Source of the DNA: Clostridia bacterium
Lineage (GTDB): Bacteria > Bacillota > Clostridia > Christensenellales > Borkfalkiaceae
NCBI GenBank assembly: GCA_017504165.1
Contig: JAFVRR010000010.1
Coordinates: 1 to 64,000 of the forward strand
Direction of reading: 5' to 3'
DNA length: 64,000 nucleotides
Below are positions 1-6,989 of this stretch, piece after piece. How positions within the stretch are numbered: the first letter of the stretch is position 1; every line of letters starts with the position of its first letter. The notes beneath the pieces were generated by a model. It did not search any database. It worked only from the letters and a program-made list of their open reading frames with translations, and had not been told where the DNA came from. The translations under genes were made by a program, and so were the position numbers.

Positions 1-1
1 G

Positions 2-796
2 GACCCGATAACGGGTAAGAAATTGCAGTTCAACAAACAAGACTACGTGAAGATGAAAGACGAAGCGAATAGGATAGGGAAGAAATACGGGTTTACCGAA
101 ACGGATTTTAGAAAGCGTGGTAAGAACAGTAGAACGGCAGTTGAGAAAAAGATAATGCTCAAAGGCGGTATTAGTTGGAAAGAAGAACTACGAGAAGTAA
201 TTGCAGAAGCAACTAAAAACTCAACCAAGCCCGACAAGTTCAAGGAATATCTTGAAAAGTGTTACGGCGTAAAAATCACAAGGGATGGAAAAGATTATTC
301 CTATTTGCATCCCGAAAAACAAAAACCTATCCGAGGGGAAAAACTTGGAACAAATTATACAAAAATGGAGGTAATAAAACAACTTGATAAACAAAATAAC
401 GGGAGAGCGTCCTCAACCCATATTACAGGACGAACCGGTGGATTTATCGCACAACCCGCCGGCATTAGAACTGTGCGAAGAAGTAAAACGATTAACGGCG
501 GAGGCACGAGAAGCAATGCTATTGAAGTCCTTAGCAGTATCGAACGAGCAATGCAACGACTTAGTTTTGAGGCTGAATGTGCGAGTCGAGGAACTGACGC
601 AGCAAGTGAAGAACGTAGAATTGTACAACGAAAGGCTAGAGAGGAAGCTGAAAGAAAGCGTAGAGAAGCTGATAGACGACGTGAAAAGGAGCAATCACCG
701 ATTAGCGAAGGAGATAGAGTTCTCACTCAACCAGATAACGGAAACAGTAACGGAAATCGAGCGCCTTGTAAGCACAGCTATGGGAAAGGCGATTGA
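2..796 (+). CDS. MOBP-type relaxase, C-terminal part (5' end outside window)
   Basis: The frame is open from the first bases of the window, so only the C-terminal 264 residues are visible and the catalytic Tyr/His part lies upstream. The stretch from SWKEELREVI to LGTNYTKMEVI resembles the C-terminal region of relaxase/mobilisation nuclease proteins (PF03432 type): a helical SW(K)(E/D)xLR segment, a KxKxFxxYLE segment, then the G-x-x-(Y/F)-T-x-x-x-(I/V) ending. Relaxases nick the origin of transfer and pilot the DNA strand. The last ~140 residues are low-complexity (Arg/Glu/Ser/Asn-rich); this is the part that overlaps the next gene in another frame. A TTG at 23 is internal and not a credible start. 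Family assignment rests on pattern memory, not on a search. Confidence 0.75.
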   Translation, partial: DPITGKKLQFNKQDYVKMKDEANRIGKKYGFTETDFRKRGKNSRTAVEKKIMLKGGISWKEELREVIAEATKNSTKPDKFKEYLEKCYGVKITRDGKDYSYLHPEKQKPIRGEKLGTNYTKMEVIKQLDKQNNGRASSTHITGRTGGFIAQPAGIRTVRRSKTINGGGTRSNAIEVLSSIERAMQRLSFEAECASRGTDAASEERRIVQRKAREEAERKRREADRRREKEQSPISEGDRVLTQPDNGNSNGNRAPCKHSYGKGD

Positions 797-1031
797 TTCG
801 GCTACTAAACTATTAAACGACAGAGTGAAAGATGCAACGGATATGGCAGTAGCAAAAATAAACGAAGGAGCAGAAGGGCTAAATAAAGAACTGAGAAAAA
901 CTAAAGAAGAAATTCGAAAACAACGCGAAGAAATGCAAGTGGAAGGCGGTTTTAGAAAGTTTATGTTTTGGGCTACGCCGATACTTCTATTTGCGCAAAG
1001 TATTGCAATGACACTTTTACTATTAAGATAA
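384..1031 (+). CDS. MobB/MbeB-like coiled-coil mobilisation protein with C-terminal membrane anchor
   Basis: 215 residues. A TTG start at 384 is preceded by GGAGG at 367-371 (12-nt spacing, rather long). About residues 25-185 are predicted long charged helices with heptad-like spacing (coiled coil). A hydrophobic segment at about 193-214 (WATPILLFAQSIAMTLLLL) could anchor the protein in the membrane. The first 413 nt overlap the relaxase gene in a different frame. Mobilisation genes of ColE1-like and RSF1010-like plasmids are known to be nested inside relaxase genes in this way, and membrane-anchored helical Mob proteins assist relaxosome function. The coding nature is supported by ~235 nt that continue past the relaxase stop without interruption. 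The exact function is inferred from position and architecture only. Confidence 0.65.
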   Translation: MINKITGERPQPILQDEPVDLSHNPPALELCEEVKRLTAEAREAMLLKSLAVSNEQCNDLVLRLNVRVEELTQQVKNVELYNERLERKLKESVEKLIDDVKRSNHRLAKEIEFSLNQITETVTEIERLVSTAMGKAIDSATKLLNDRVKDATDMAVAKINEGAEGLNKELRKTKEEIRKQREEMQVEGGFRKFMFWATPILLFAQSIAMTLLLLR

Positions 1032-1061
1032 AACTATTTTCTCAAAAGAATATAAAACAGC

Positions 1062-1090
1062 TTGACTATCTCGTGATATCACGGTATAAT
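1062..1090 (+). promoter_or_regulatory. Promoter with palindromic operator for tnpV operon
   Basis: The -35 is TTGACT (1062-1067) and the -10 is TATAAT (1085-1090), with a 17-bp spacer. The spacer contains the perfect 12-bp palindrome CGTGATATCACG (1072-1083), the geometry of a repressor operator. A plausible ligand is the small ribbon-helix-helix-like protein encoded at 1496-1714 in the same operon. This is inference. Confidence 0.75.
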
Positions 1091-1120
1091 ATTGCTACAA
1101 TAAATTAAAGGGAGGGTTTT

Positions 1121-1483
1121 ATGAACGTAGAAGAAATCATTAAAAAAGCGGAAAGAAACGAAGGATTGACTGTGGAAGAAGTAAAAATCTATCAACAAGC
1201 GGTTAAACCTAAAAAGCACGTTTACGGCAAGTATGGAACGCTTGCGAAACAGTATATCGAAGAGCGTAACTTCGGTAAATTGTTAAGTTTAGCAGGGCAG
1301 TTGCCTGAATATTTGCACGGCGTAGATAAAGCCGCAGAAGATTTGTATGATACTATGTGGGACAAACTTTCTAAAAGCGAACAGTATCGTCGCACGGGCA
1401 ATTACTTAGAAGACGTTAAAAGAATTAATGCTATGAAACAAGTGATTGAAGAAGAGATTTTAAGCGAAATAGTTTATATTTAA
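1121..1483 (+). CDS. tnpV: TnpV family transposon-encoded protein
   Basis: 120 residues, ATG preceded by GGGAGGG. The pattern YGKYG(x)LxKQYIEE, then LPEYLHGVDKAAEDLYD, then a helical end IEEEILSEIVY matches the TnpV family known from Tn4451/Tn4453-like mobilizable transposons. The function of TnpV is unknown. It is encoded next to the element's other genes, 12 nt before the following small gene, with which it probably forms one transcript from the promoter at 1062. Confidence 0.8.
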   Translation: MNVEEIIKKAERNEGLTVEEVKIYQQAVKPKKHVYGKYGTLAKQYIEERNFGKLLSLAGQLPEYLHGVDKAAEDLYDTMWDKLSKSEQYRRTGNYLEDVKRINAMKQVIEEEILSEIVYI

Positions 1484-1495
1484 GGAGAAAATACA

Positions 1496-1714
1496 ATGGA
1501 AAAACAATTAACGCCGAAACAAAAGGCAAGAATTAAGTATGAAATCGTGCATAAGGAAGAGCGCGAACAAGCGACAAGGCAATTTAACACGAGACTTCCT
1601 GTGAAAGAGCACGATGAAATAATGGCTTTCTTAAAACAAAAAAGAATTTCAAAAGTAGATTTGATTAGATTAGGATATCAAACCTTGCGAAAAGAATTTG
1701 AAGAAAGCAAATAA
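1496..1714 (+). CDS. Small ribbon-helix-helix-like DNA-binding protein
   Basis: 72 residues with SD AAGGAG 6 nt before the ATG. After a basic N-terminal arm, FNTRLPVKEHDEIM (about 30-43) followed by two short helices ending LIRLGYQTLRKE has the length and polarity of an Arc/MetJ-type RHH: a beta strand with alternating F/T/L, then helix-turn-helix. Such proteins on mobile elements act as auto-repressors or relaxosome accessory factors. It is co-transcribed with tnpV. No specific family is claimed. Confidence 0.6.
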   Translation: MEKQLTPKQKARIKYEIVHKEEREQATRQFNTRLPVKEHDEIMAFLKQKRISKVDLIRLGYQTLRKEFEESK

Positions 1715-2127
1715 CAGCGGGACATTAGCCTGACGAGAGTTGAACCGCAACAAGCCTAAAAAGCGTCTTTTTTGCTCTTTTCGTCGTAATCGTGCTTGAA
1801 GTATTTGGATACGTCGGCGCACGCTTGCGCCAAAAACATCTAAAAAAATGCGTCTTTTTAGGTGCGTAGCAGTTTTAGTGAACGAAAAAATAGATTAGAC
1901 AAGGAAATGGAGCGCAATCATACCCAAGTATGATAAGCGACATTGACAAAGTATAAGCCTTTTTTCGCCTCTAAAACCTTGTAGGGCTCAATTCGCGTCA
2001 GGCTATATGCTTAACACACCCGTAATGTCGGGAATTAATAAGGAGAAAAATGATTACATAGGGCATTCGTACTTATCTTTCCGTTAAAAGTGCGGATATC
2101 ACCCTATAAAATAAAAATTAAGGAGAA
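1715..2127. other. Structured non-coding stretch of the mobile element (candidate oriT or structured RNA)
   Basis: 413 bases without a convincing gene. Outer arms at 1726-1746 and 1985-2005 are inverted repeats (TAGCCTGACG against CGTCAGGCTA perfect, 18 of 21 bp overall), enclosing ~240 bp. Inside are a perfect hairpin GGCGCA-CGCT-TGCGCC (1816-1831), a perfect hairpin ATCATAC-CCAA-GTATGAT (1917-1934) and two similar GCGTCTTTTT segments near 1761 and 1850. This could be an origin of transfer, or a structured RNA read with the element. No known nic consensus was recognised. Confidence 0.5.
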
Positions 2128-2403
2128 TTGAATTATAAGGAATTAAATTTAAGAGAAGAAAAATTAAATAATGAAGTGGAAAATCAAGGTTGCTACAAAA
2201 CTCTAAACGTAGAGAAAATCGACAAGTCAAAAATAAATATGGAGGTGTTAAATAAGATTATCGCGTTTAAGATGTTAGAGATTATGCGTGATAACGAAAT
2301 GATTGACGAGCGAGAATACGCTAAAATCGAAAAGAAGCGTACTAAGTTTGGGGAAAGTGTAGTAAAGCATAATAAATTATTCAAAGGAGGCGATTTAACT
2401 TGA
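2128..2403 (+). CDS. Small element protein preceding the recombinase (SHOCT-like), start uncertain
   Basis: 91 residues if read from TTG 2128, where AGGAG lies only 2 nt upstream and is therefore too close. ATG at 2239 (residue 38) would give a 54-residue protein matching the size of small proteins often found just before large serine recombinases. The part NKIIAFKMLEIMRDNEMIDE followed by REYAKIEKK looks like the short two-helix pattern (hydrophobic helix, G/N-x-I-(T/D)-xxEYxxI) of those proteins. The stop codon overlaps the recombinase start (TTGA at 2400-2403), implying translational coupling. Function unknown. Confidence 0.6.
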   Translation: MNYKELNLREEKLNNEVENQGCYKTLNVEKIDKSKINMEVLNKIIAFKMLEIMRDNEMIDEREYAKIEKKRTKFGESVVKHNKLFKGGDLT

Positions 2404-4175
2404 TTGAAAACGGAATGGTAATGCCCACTAACGTTAATTTTAACAGGGCAAGGCAAAGAAGAGTGGTTTTCTACGGACGAGTTAGCACGGAACACGAAGC
2501 GCAATTATCGGCGTTAGAAAATCAAATGCAATGGTACGACGACGTAGCGGATAGAAATCCTAATTGGTATGTTATTAAGAAATATATCGACGAAGGGATT
2601 ACGGGAACGCAAGCGAAAAAGCGACCTGCATTTTTAAGGATGATACAAGACGCTAAACAAAAGAAGTTTGATTTAATCGTAACGAGAGAAGTGTGTAGAT
2701 TTGCAAGAAACACGGTTGATACGCTTGTGGTTACGAGAGAGTTAAAAGAGTACGGCATTGAAGTCTATTTCGTAGAAGATAATATTTGGACGATGGACGG
2801 AGACGGCGAACTAAGGCTTACGATTATGGCAACGCTTGCGCAAGAAGAAAGTAGAAAAATTTCAGAGCGTGTTCGCGCGGGGCAAAAAATCAGTAGAGAT
2901 AAGGGCGTTTTGTATGGAAGTGGTAATATTCTTGGTTATGATAGGGACAAGGCAAAAGGAACTTACGTAATCAACGAAGAACAAGCCGAAACGGTGCGTA
3001 TGATTTACGATATGTATTCGGCAGGTAAAGGGATATCTCAAATTCGTGACGAGATGATACGCCGTAAAAGAAAAGATAGTTCGGGGTTAGTTAGATGGGA
3101 GAACGCGAAAGTATCACGAGTACTACATAACTCAACCTATAAAGGCTATCCTGCCTACTTAAAATCACGAAGAAATAATTTCCTTGACCAAAAGATTATT
3201 ATAAACCGTGACGAAGATACCTATCTTTACGTAAAAGGCGATTTTGAGCCGATTATATCCGAAGAGCAATGGGATAGATGCAAGCAAATAAGAGAGCAAC
3301 GTACAAGGTATAGTAAATTCCGCACGGAAAACGGGGAAGTTCTTCACAAAACGGGCATTCACGAAAGTAGCGACGTTTGGACGAAGAAATTAAAATGTAG
3401 ATGCGGTTATAAAATGCGCAAAAACAAATGGCGCAAGAATAAAAACGGCGAAGTCATCTATGGATATAAATGCTATAACCAACTTAACTATGGTTCTAAG
3501 GATATTAGAATTGAAGCAGGGATTGACGATTCAAAAAGTTGTAATCTTAGAGAAATATGCGATTGGAAATTAGAAATGATGGCAAGGCATATTTTTGCAG
3601 GGTTATGGGGTAACAAGAAAGATATTCTAAATAACGTGTCGTCTTTATATCAAATCGGTGTGTTTCAAGAATATCAAAAAGCGGCGGAAATTAAGGCAAC
3701 GGTTGATAAAGAGATAGCAAAGTTAGACGAAAAACTAAAACGCTTAACTCGTATGCGCTTGGAAGACGAAATCCCGAAAGAATCTTACTTAGAACTCAAA
3801 AAGGAGATTGAGCAAGAGAAAATCGAACTTATAAACAAAAGGCGTATTCTTGATGCTGGGATGGTTCCAAACGAAGACGGGGAAGAAGAGCCTGCAAAAA
3901 AGGTGGAAGACTTCTTGTTGTCGAAAATGGATTTTACCGAACACTACGTAGATAGAGAAGTGATTAAACAGTTCGTTCATACCATTGTTCCCGTAACGGA
4001 AACGTGCTTTAATTGGTATATGAATTTTGACTTAATTGACGTGCCAAACGATATGAAAAAGTTGGTATGGGAATTTACGATTGATTATAAATCGGCAAGG
4101 TCTTACCGAAAGGAAAAAGACGGTATGCTTAGACCAAATCAATGGCAAGATTTGACGGTAAAGGTGTTTATATAA
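2400..4175 (+). CDS. Large serine recombinase (site-specific integrase/resolvase)
   Basis: 591 residues. TTG start chosen because AAAGGAGG (2383-2390) lies 9 nt upstream. Domain order: resolvase catalytic domain (about 20-165) with Ser29 in YGRVSTE and the downstream REVCRFAR and EESRKISERVRAG motifs; recombinase domain (about 190-300) with YKGYPAY; zinc ribbon (about 335-365) with CRCGYKMRKN and a later Cys; coiled coil (about 420-480); C-terminal region. This is the standard layout of large serine recombinases that integrate and excise Tn4451-like mobilizable elements. It is the last gene before the element's apparent right end, as expected for an integrase adjacent to attachment DNA. Confidence 0.95.
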   Translation: MIENGMVMPTNVNFNRARQRRVVFYGRVSTEHEAQLSALENQMQWYDDVADRNPNWYVIKKYIDEGITGTQAKKRPAFLRMIQDAKQKKFDLIVTREVCRFARNTVDTLVVTRELKEYGIEVYFVEDNIWTMDGDGELRLTIMATLAQEESRKISERVRAGQKISRDKGVLYGSGNILGYDRDKAKGTYVINEEQAETVRMIYDMYSAGKGISQIRDEMIRRKRKDSSGLVRWENAKVSRVLHNSTYKGYPAYLKSRRNNFLDQKIIINRDEDTYLYVKGDFEPIISEEQWDRCKQIREQRTRYSKFRTENGEVLHKTGIHESSDVWTKKLKCRCGYKMRKNKWRKNKNGEVIYGYKCYNQLNYGSKDIRIEAGIDDSKSCNLREICDWKLEMMARHIFAGLWGNKKDILNNVSSLYQIGVFQEYQKAAEIKATVDKEIAKLDEKLKRLTRMRLEDEIPKESYLELKKEIEQEKIELINKRRILDAGMVPNEDGEEEPAKKVEDFLLSKMDFTEHYVDREVIKQFVHTIVPVTETCFNWYMNFDLIDVPNDMKKLVWEFTIDYKSARSYRKEKDGMLRPNQWQDLTVKVFI

Positions 4176-4352
4176 CATAAGAATGATAAGGGAAAAACTT
4201 AAAAAAAATTAAAACTGAATACAACCGCTACGGCGGATAAATATATGGATAATAGTATCGTGATAACAGCCTAATATTAAACGGGCAATTTGTCGCTAAG
4301 GGCAAAAGATAACGAGCACAAGCGCAAATTAAATATCCTAGATAAATTCAAA
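4176..4352. other. Non-coding end of the integrative element
   Basis: About 175 bp between the recombinase stop and the terminator of the convergent glycosidase gene. It contains a small inverted repeat (CCGCTACGGCGG near 4227-4239) and no ORF. The right attachment junction should lie here, because the next gene downstream is a chromosomal-type gene; the exact core cannot be defined without the left end. Confidence 0.35.
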
Positions 4353-4378
4353 AAGCCTTGCATCTTGCAAGGCTTTTT
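4353..4378 (-). terminator. Rho-independent terminator, likely bidirectional
   Basis: A perfect 10-bp stem AAGCCTTGCA/TGCAAGGCTT with a 3-nt loop, followed by T's on the + strand and A's that read as T's on the - strand. It serves the glycosidase gene ending at 4381 and possibly the recombinase. Confidence 0.85.
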
Positions 4379-4380
4379 TA

Positions 4381-5756
4381 TTATTCTTCAATTATTTCAA
4401 ACACGTCTTTTTCGGTTAATATAAGTGGATAGTCTTTTATAGGTAAAGTATAGTCGAATAAAACTCTATTTCCTTGAATATCACAATCTTCAGGGTCTAA
4501 TAAGAAAACTTCTAAAGTAAAAGGGTCGATTATTACAGGTTTTTTTAGGTCGTAAGCAATTCTTATAAGAGATGAACGCGTAGGGCTATGCAATTCGATT
4601 GGAGATGGAAGATAGTATGCAAAAATTGGCATATTGTTTTTTTCGTATACGAAAGTTTGCGTTGCAACTAAATCAATGCTTGTAGCGTTATCTATATCAC
4701 GGACTTGTATATATTGTCTAGACGGTTTTACGTCCGTTTGAAAAATAGCCGATAGATTAGTTATTGTATCATAAGACATTTTAGGTGTATAGGTAATGCC
4801 GTTTAAAATGCCGTGTGCAGCGGGTTTTTTCAAAATTTCAGTTGCTTTTTCGTATGGTTTTTCCCACATATCCGCCATTTGGAAGTAAGAACTTCTTTTT
4901 AAACCTAAAGATACGTCTAAAAAATATCTTCTAAGCATCCATATTGCTTGAGGTCTTTCATCGTTACAACCTTTAGGTATCATATGATGGCCTTCGTATG
5001 CCCAAGATGGATAACCACCTTCGCCTTGCCATACTTCAGTGTTTGTGTGGTTATATTTAATAAGGGTTTCTTTTACGAAAGCGATGCCCTCTTTAAAACA
5101 CATTTCAGGAACTGTTGAATAAGCGTGAACTGCAAAAAAGTCTAAATATTCGCTTTTAACGCTACTTAAAAACTTATCAATGTATTTAAAGTTTCTAAGT
5201 TGGGATACGCAAGTACCCGTCTTTGCGTCCGGTTGAACGTCTTTAATAATTTTAGCAGTTTGGTGTACTAGGTATGCTAACTCTGCACCGTTTGGTGTTT
5301 TAGGATACCAAAAAGACCTAATGTCCGCTTCGTTCCAAATTTCATAGTGAGTTATTCTATCTTTAAAGTGGTTAGTTAACGCTTTAACGTAATTGTACCA
5401 GGCTTGCTCGGTTTCTTCACCGTAATAAATAGGCACGCAACCTACGGCTGCAGGGCCTTTAATATCATCCATATAAATAGGGTTGCCATAACCTACGTTA
5501 AACCAAGGCGTAACGCCGTTCGCTAGTAAATTATCAACTACGTCGTCAAGCCAAGAAAAATCGTAAACGCCTTTTTCTTTTTCACATTTACACCATCCCG
5601 TTTGGCATCTTGCATATTTTACGCCCGTTAAACCAAGTGGTTTATAGCATTTTTCCGCTTTAAATAGGTCACGGTCTAAACATTCAAAACCAATACTTAC
5701 GTAAGAATCTTTAATTTGTTTAGAGTTATAGGTTTTTAATTTACCAATTTTTTCAT
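4381..5756 (-). CDS. Clan-A glycoside hydrolase (GH39-like), frameshifted in the first codons
   Basis: The ORF with a legal start covers only 4381-5472 (363 residues), but the same frame stays open upstream and encodes conserved barrel sequence (for example ARCQTGWC, YDFSWLDDVV, TPWFNVGYGNP). A good start exists at 5756: AAAGGAG, 6 nt, ATG. It is followed by A6 (5753-5748) and hits a stop after six codons; one extra A would join ATG to the conserved frame, giving about 459 residues. The candidate acid/base Glu is in YEIWNEAD and the candidate nucleophile Glu in VWQGEGG, as in clan GH-A retaining enzymes. There is no signal peptide, so it is cytoplasmic. The divergent AraC gene at 5927 is probably its regulator. 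The defect may be a sequencing error, a true pseudogene or slippage; the substrate is unknown. Confidence 0.7.
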
Positions 5757-5788
5757 AGTTAACTCCTTTATGGTTAAATTATATTTAT

Positions 5789-5817
5789 ATTTTAACAAAA
5801 CTAAAAACTATACGCAA
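5789..5817 (-). promoter_or_regulatory. Promoter of the glycosidase gene
   Basis: Reading the - strand: TTGCGT (5817-5812), 17 bp, TAAAAT (5794-5789), about 33 nt before the candidate ATG at 5756. Confidence 0.6.
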
Positions 5818-5869
5818 TATATAAAAGAACATATTATTTAAGTAAAACAAGCATTTTATAGTGCGAATC

Positions 5870-5898
5870 TTGACAAAAGTTAAATAAAATTATATAAT
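5870..5898 (+). promoter_or_regulatory. Promoter of the AraC-type gene
   Basis: TTGACA (5870-5875), 17-bp spacer, TATAAT (5893-5898), 16 to 28 nt before the possible start codons. Confidence 0.8.
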
Positions 5899-5926
5899 TT
5901 TCAAAAAACAATTTATGGGGCGGGGT

Positions 5927-6706
5927 ATGAAAAAATATTTTGTAGACTCTAAAAACTACGTATTTGAAAACATAATGGTTATGAAATACGAAAAGCCTAA
6001 AACTTTAAAGGCGCATATAAAATCAAGAAGAACGTCTACCTTTTTATTCGTTTTAAGCGGTAAGTTCGTTTATACGATGAAAAACGAGCAGTTTAGCGTA
6101 CTATCTAACGAGATTTGCTATATTCCTAACGGCGCAGAATATACCTATCAGGCAGTAGGAGAAGATATAAATGTTATACAAGTAGAATTCGATTTGTTTT
6201 CTACCGAAAACGGCGAAAAGACTTTAGCGACCTTTGCTAGTAAGCCAACTAAACTTCCTACCGTTAGCGGTGTTAGCGAATTATTTGAAGATTTGATGGG
6301 TGAAAATTTAGGCAACACTTTTATAACTTTATCTATATTATATAAAATACTAGCGACTTTTTTTGATAAAAGCGACAATCTTTCTATTCAAAATAGCGAA
6401 AGAAGAAAAATTGCCCCTGCGCTAGATTATATAAATAGGCATATGACTTTTGCTATTTCCGTTGAAGAACTTGCCAAGTTATGCGGATTAAGCGTACCGC
6501 ATTTTAGAAGGGTTTTTCGTTCTCTTACGGGCAAGTCGCCTATAAAATATAAAAATCAAGTAATTATGAAATGCGCGTGTAAACTGATAAAGTCTGGGAA
6601 TATGAACGTAAGCGAAATTTCCAATTTTTTAGGATTTTCAGACGTGTACACCTTTAGCCAAACATTTAAAAAAGAAATAGGCGTTTCGCCAACTAAATAT
6701 TTATAA
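5927..6706 (+). CDS. AraC-family transcriptional regulator
   Basis: 259 residues from ATG 5927; an in-frame ATG at 5915 lacks a ribosome site, whereas GGGGCGGGG precedes 5927. N-terminal cupin-like sensor (about 1-140, with an IPNGAEYTY turn typical of sugar-binding AraC proteins) and a C-terminal pair of helix-turn-helices (about 160-259: SVEELAKLCGLSVPHFRRVF, then VSEISNFLGFSDVYTFSQTF and the ending GVSPTKYL). It is divergent from the glycosidase gene across a 170-bp promoter region and so probably activates it in response to the sugar. The ligand is unknown. Confidence 0.9.
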   Translation: MKKYFVDSKNYVFENIMVMKYEKPKTLKAHIKSRRTSTFLFVLSGKFVYTMKNEQFSVLSNEICYIPNGAEYTYQAVGEDINVIQVEFDLFSTENGEKTLATFASKPTKLPTVSGVSELFEDLMGENLGNTFITLSILYKILATFFDKSDNLSIQNSERRKIAPALDYINRHMTFAISVEELAKLCGLSVPHFRRVFRSLTGKSPIKYKNQVIMKCACKLIKSGNMNVSEISNFLGFSDVYTFSQTFKKEIGVSPTKYL

Positions 6707-6779
6707 AGGGGATTTAACTATAAAAATAGCGTAATACCTACGCCGTTTAAAGAAATTATTATATAATTTCGCCAATTAG

Positions 6780-6808
6780 TTGACAATTGTCGTTAAGTAG
6801 TATAAAAT
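6780..6808 (+). promoter_or_regulatory. Promoter of the met leader/metY-metA operon
   Basis: TTGACA (6780-6785), 17-bp spacer, TAAAAT (6803-6808). Transcription would start near 6815, just before the leader peptide's ribosome site. Confidence 0.8.
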
Positions 6809-6829
6809 TTCTATATAAAAGGTGAAATT

Positions 6830-6910
6830 ATGGAAAAAGTATCTAATTTAGTTAACAATACTTTTTATATGTGCATGATGGTCATGCGCAACTTTTCAAG
6901 TGCTCGTTAA
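6830..6910 (+). CDS. Met-rich leader peptide of the metY-metA operon
   Basis: A 26-codon ORF with a good ribosome site (AAAGGTG, 6 nt, ATG). The peptide has the block Y-M-C-M-M-V-M-R at residues 13-20 (ATG codons at 6869, 6875, 6878, 6884 and TGC at 6872) and ends in FSSAR. Four Met and one Cys codon within six residues, directly upstream of a terminator and of genes for methionine/cysteine synthesis, is what a ribosome-mediated attenuator would need: when Met-tRNA is short the ribosome stalls here. The Met codons also lie inside an inverted repeat (6871-6878/6882-6889). The ORF is too short for standard gene callers. Regulation is inferred. Confidence 0.7.
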   Translation: MEKVSNLVNNTFYMCMMVMRNFSSAR

Positions 6911-6915
6911 CTATT

Positions 6916-6978
6916 AAGGCTTTTTCGTAAAAAAACGTAATGGAATGCGGAAAGTCTAAAGGCTTTCCGCTATTTTTT
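6916..6978 (+). promoter_or_regulatory. Transcription attenuator: antiterminator and terminator before metY
   Basis: Terminator: arms 6947-6956 and 6961-6970 (GCGGAAAG/CTTTCCGC core plus one wobble and one pair, TAAA loop) followed by TATTTTTT. Upstream, 6918-6928 (GGCTTTTTCGT) nearly repeats the terminator's 3' arm and can pair with 6947-6957 (10 of 11 positions, counting G-U pairs), which would prevent the terminator. A ribosome stalled at the Met codons leaves 6918-6928 free; one that reaches the leader stop (6908-6910) would cover it. The structure is seen in the sequence; the mechanism is inferred. Confidence 0.7.
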
Positions 6979-6989
6979 AAGGAGAAATT

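Noticed and set aside
355-726. Antisense ORF of 123 codons across the relaxase/mob overlap
   Set aside because: No ribosome site; Ser/Leu-rich shadow produced by the two real + strand frames.
2128-2238. First 37 codons of the small ORF before the recombinase
   Set aside because: TTG 2128 lies only 2 nt after AGGAG, so a start there is doubtful; kept as one feature with the alternative ATG 2239 noted.
5473-5756. Treating the glycosidase as a normal gene starting at 5472
   Set aside because: Conserved barrel sequence continues upstream in the same frame, so 5472 is an internal Met.
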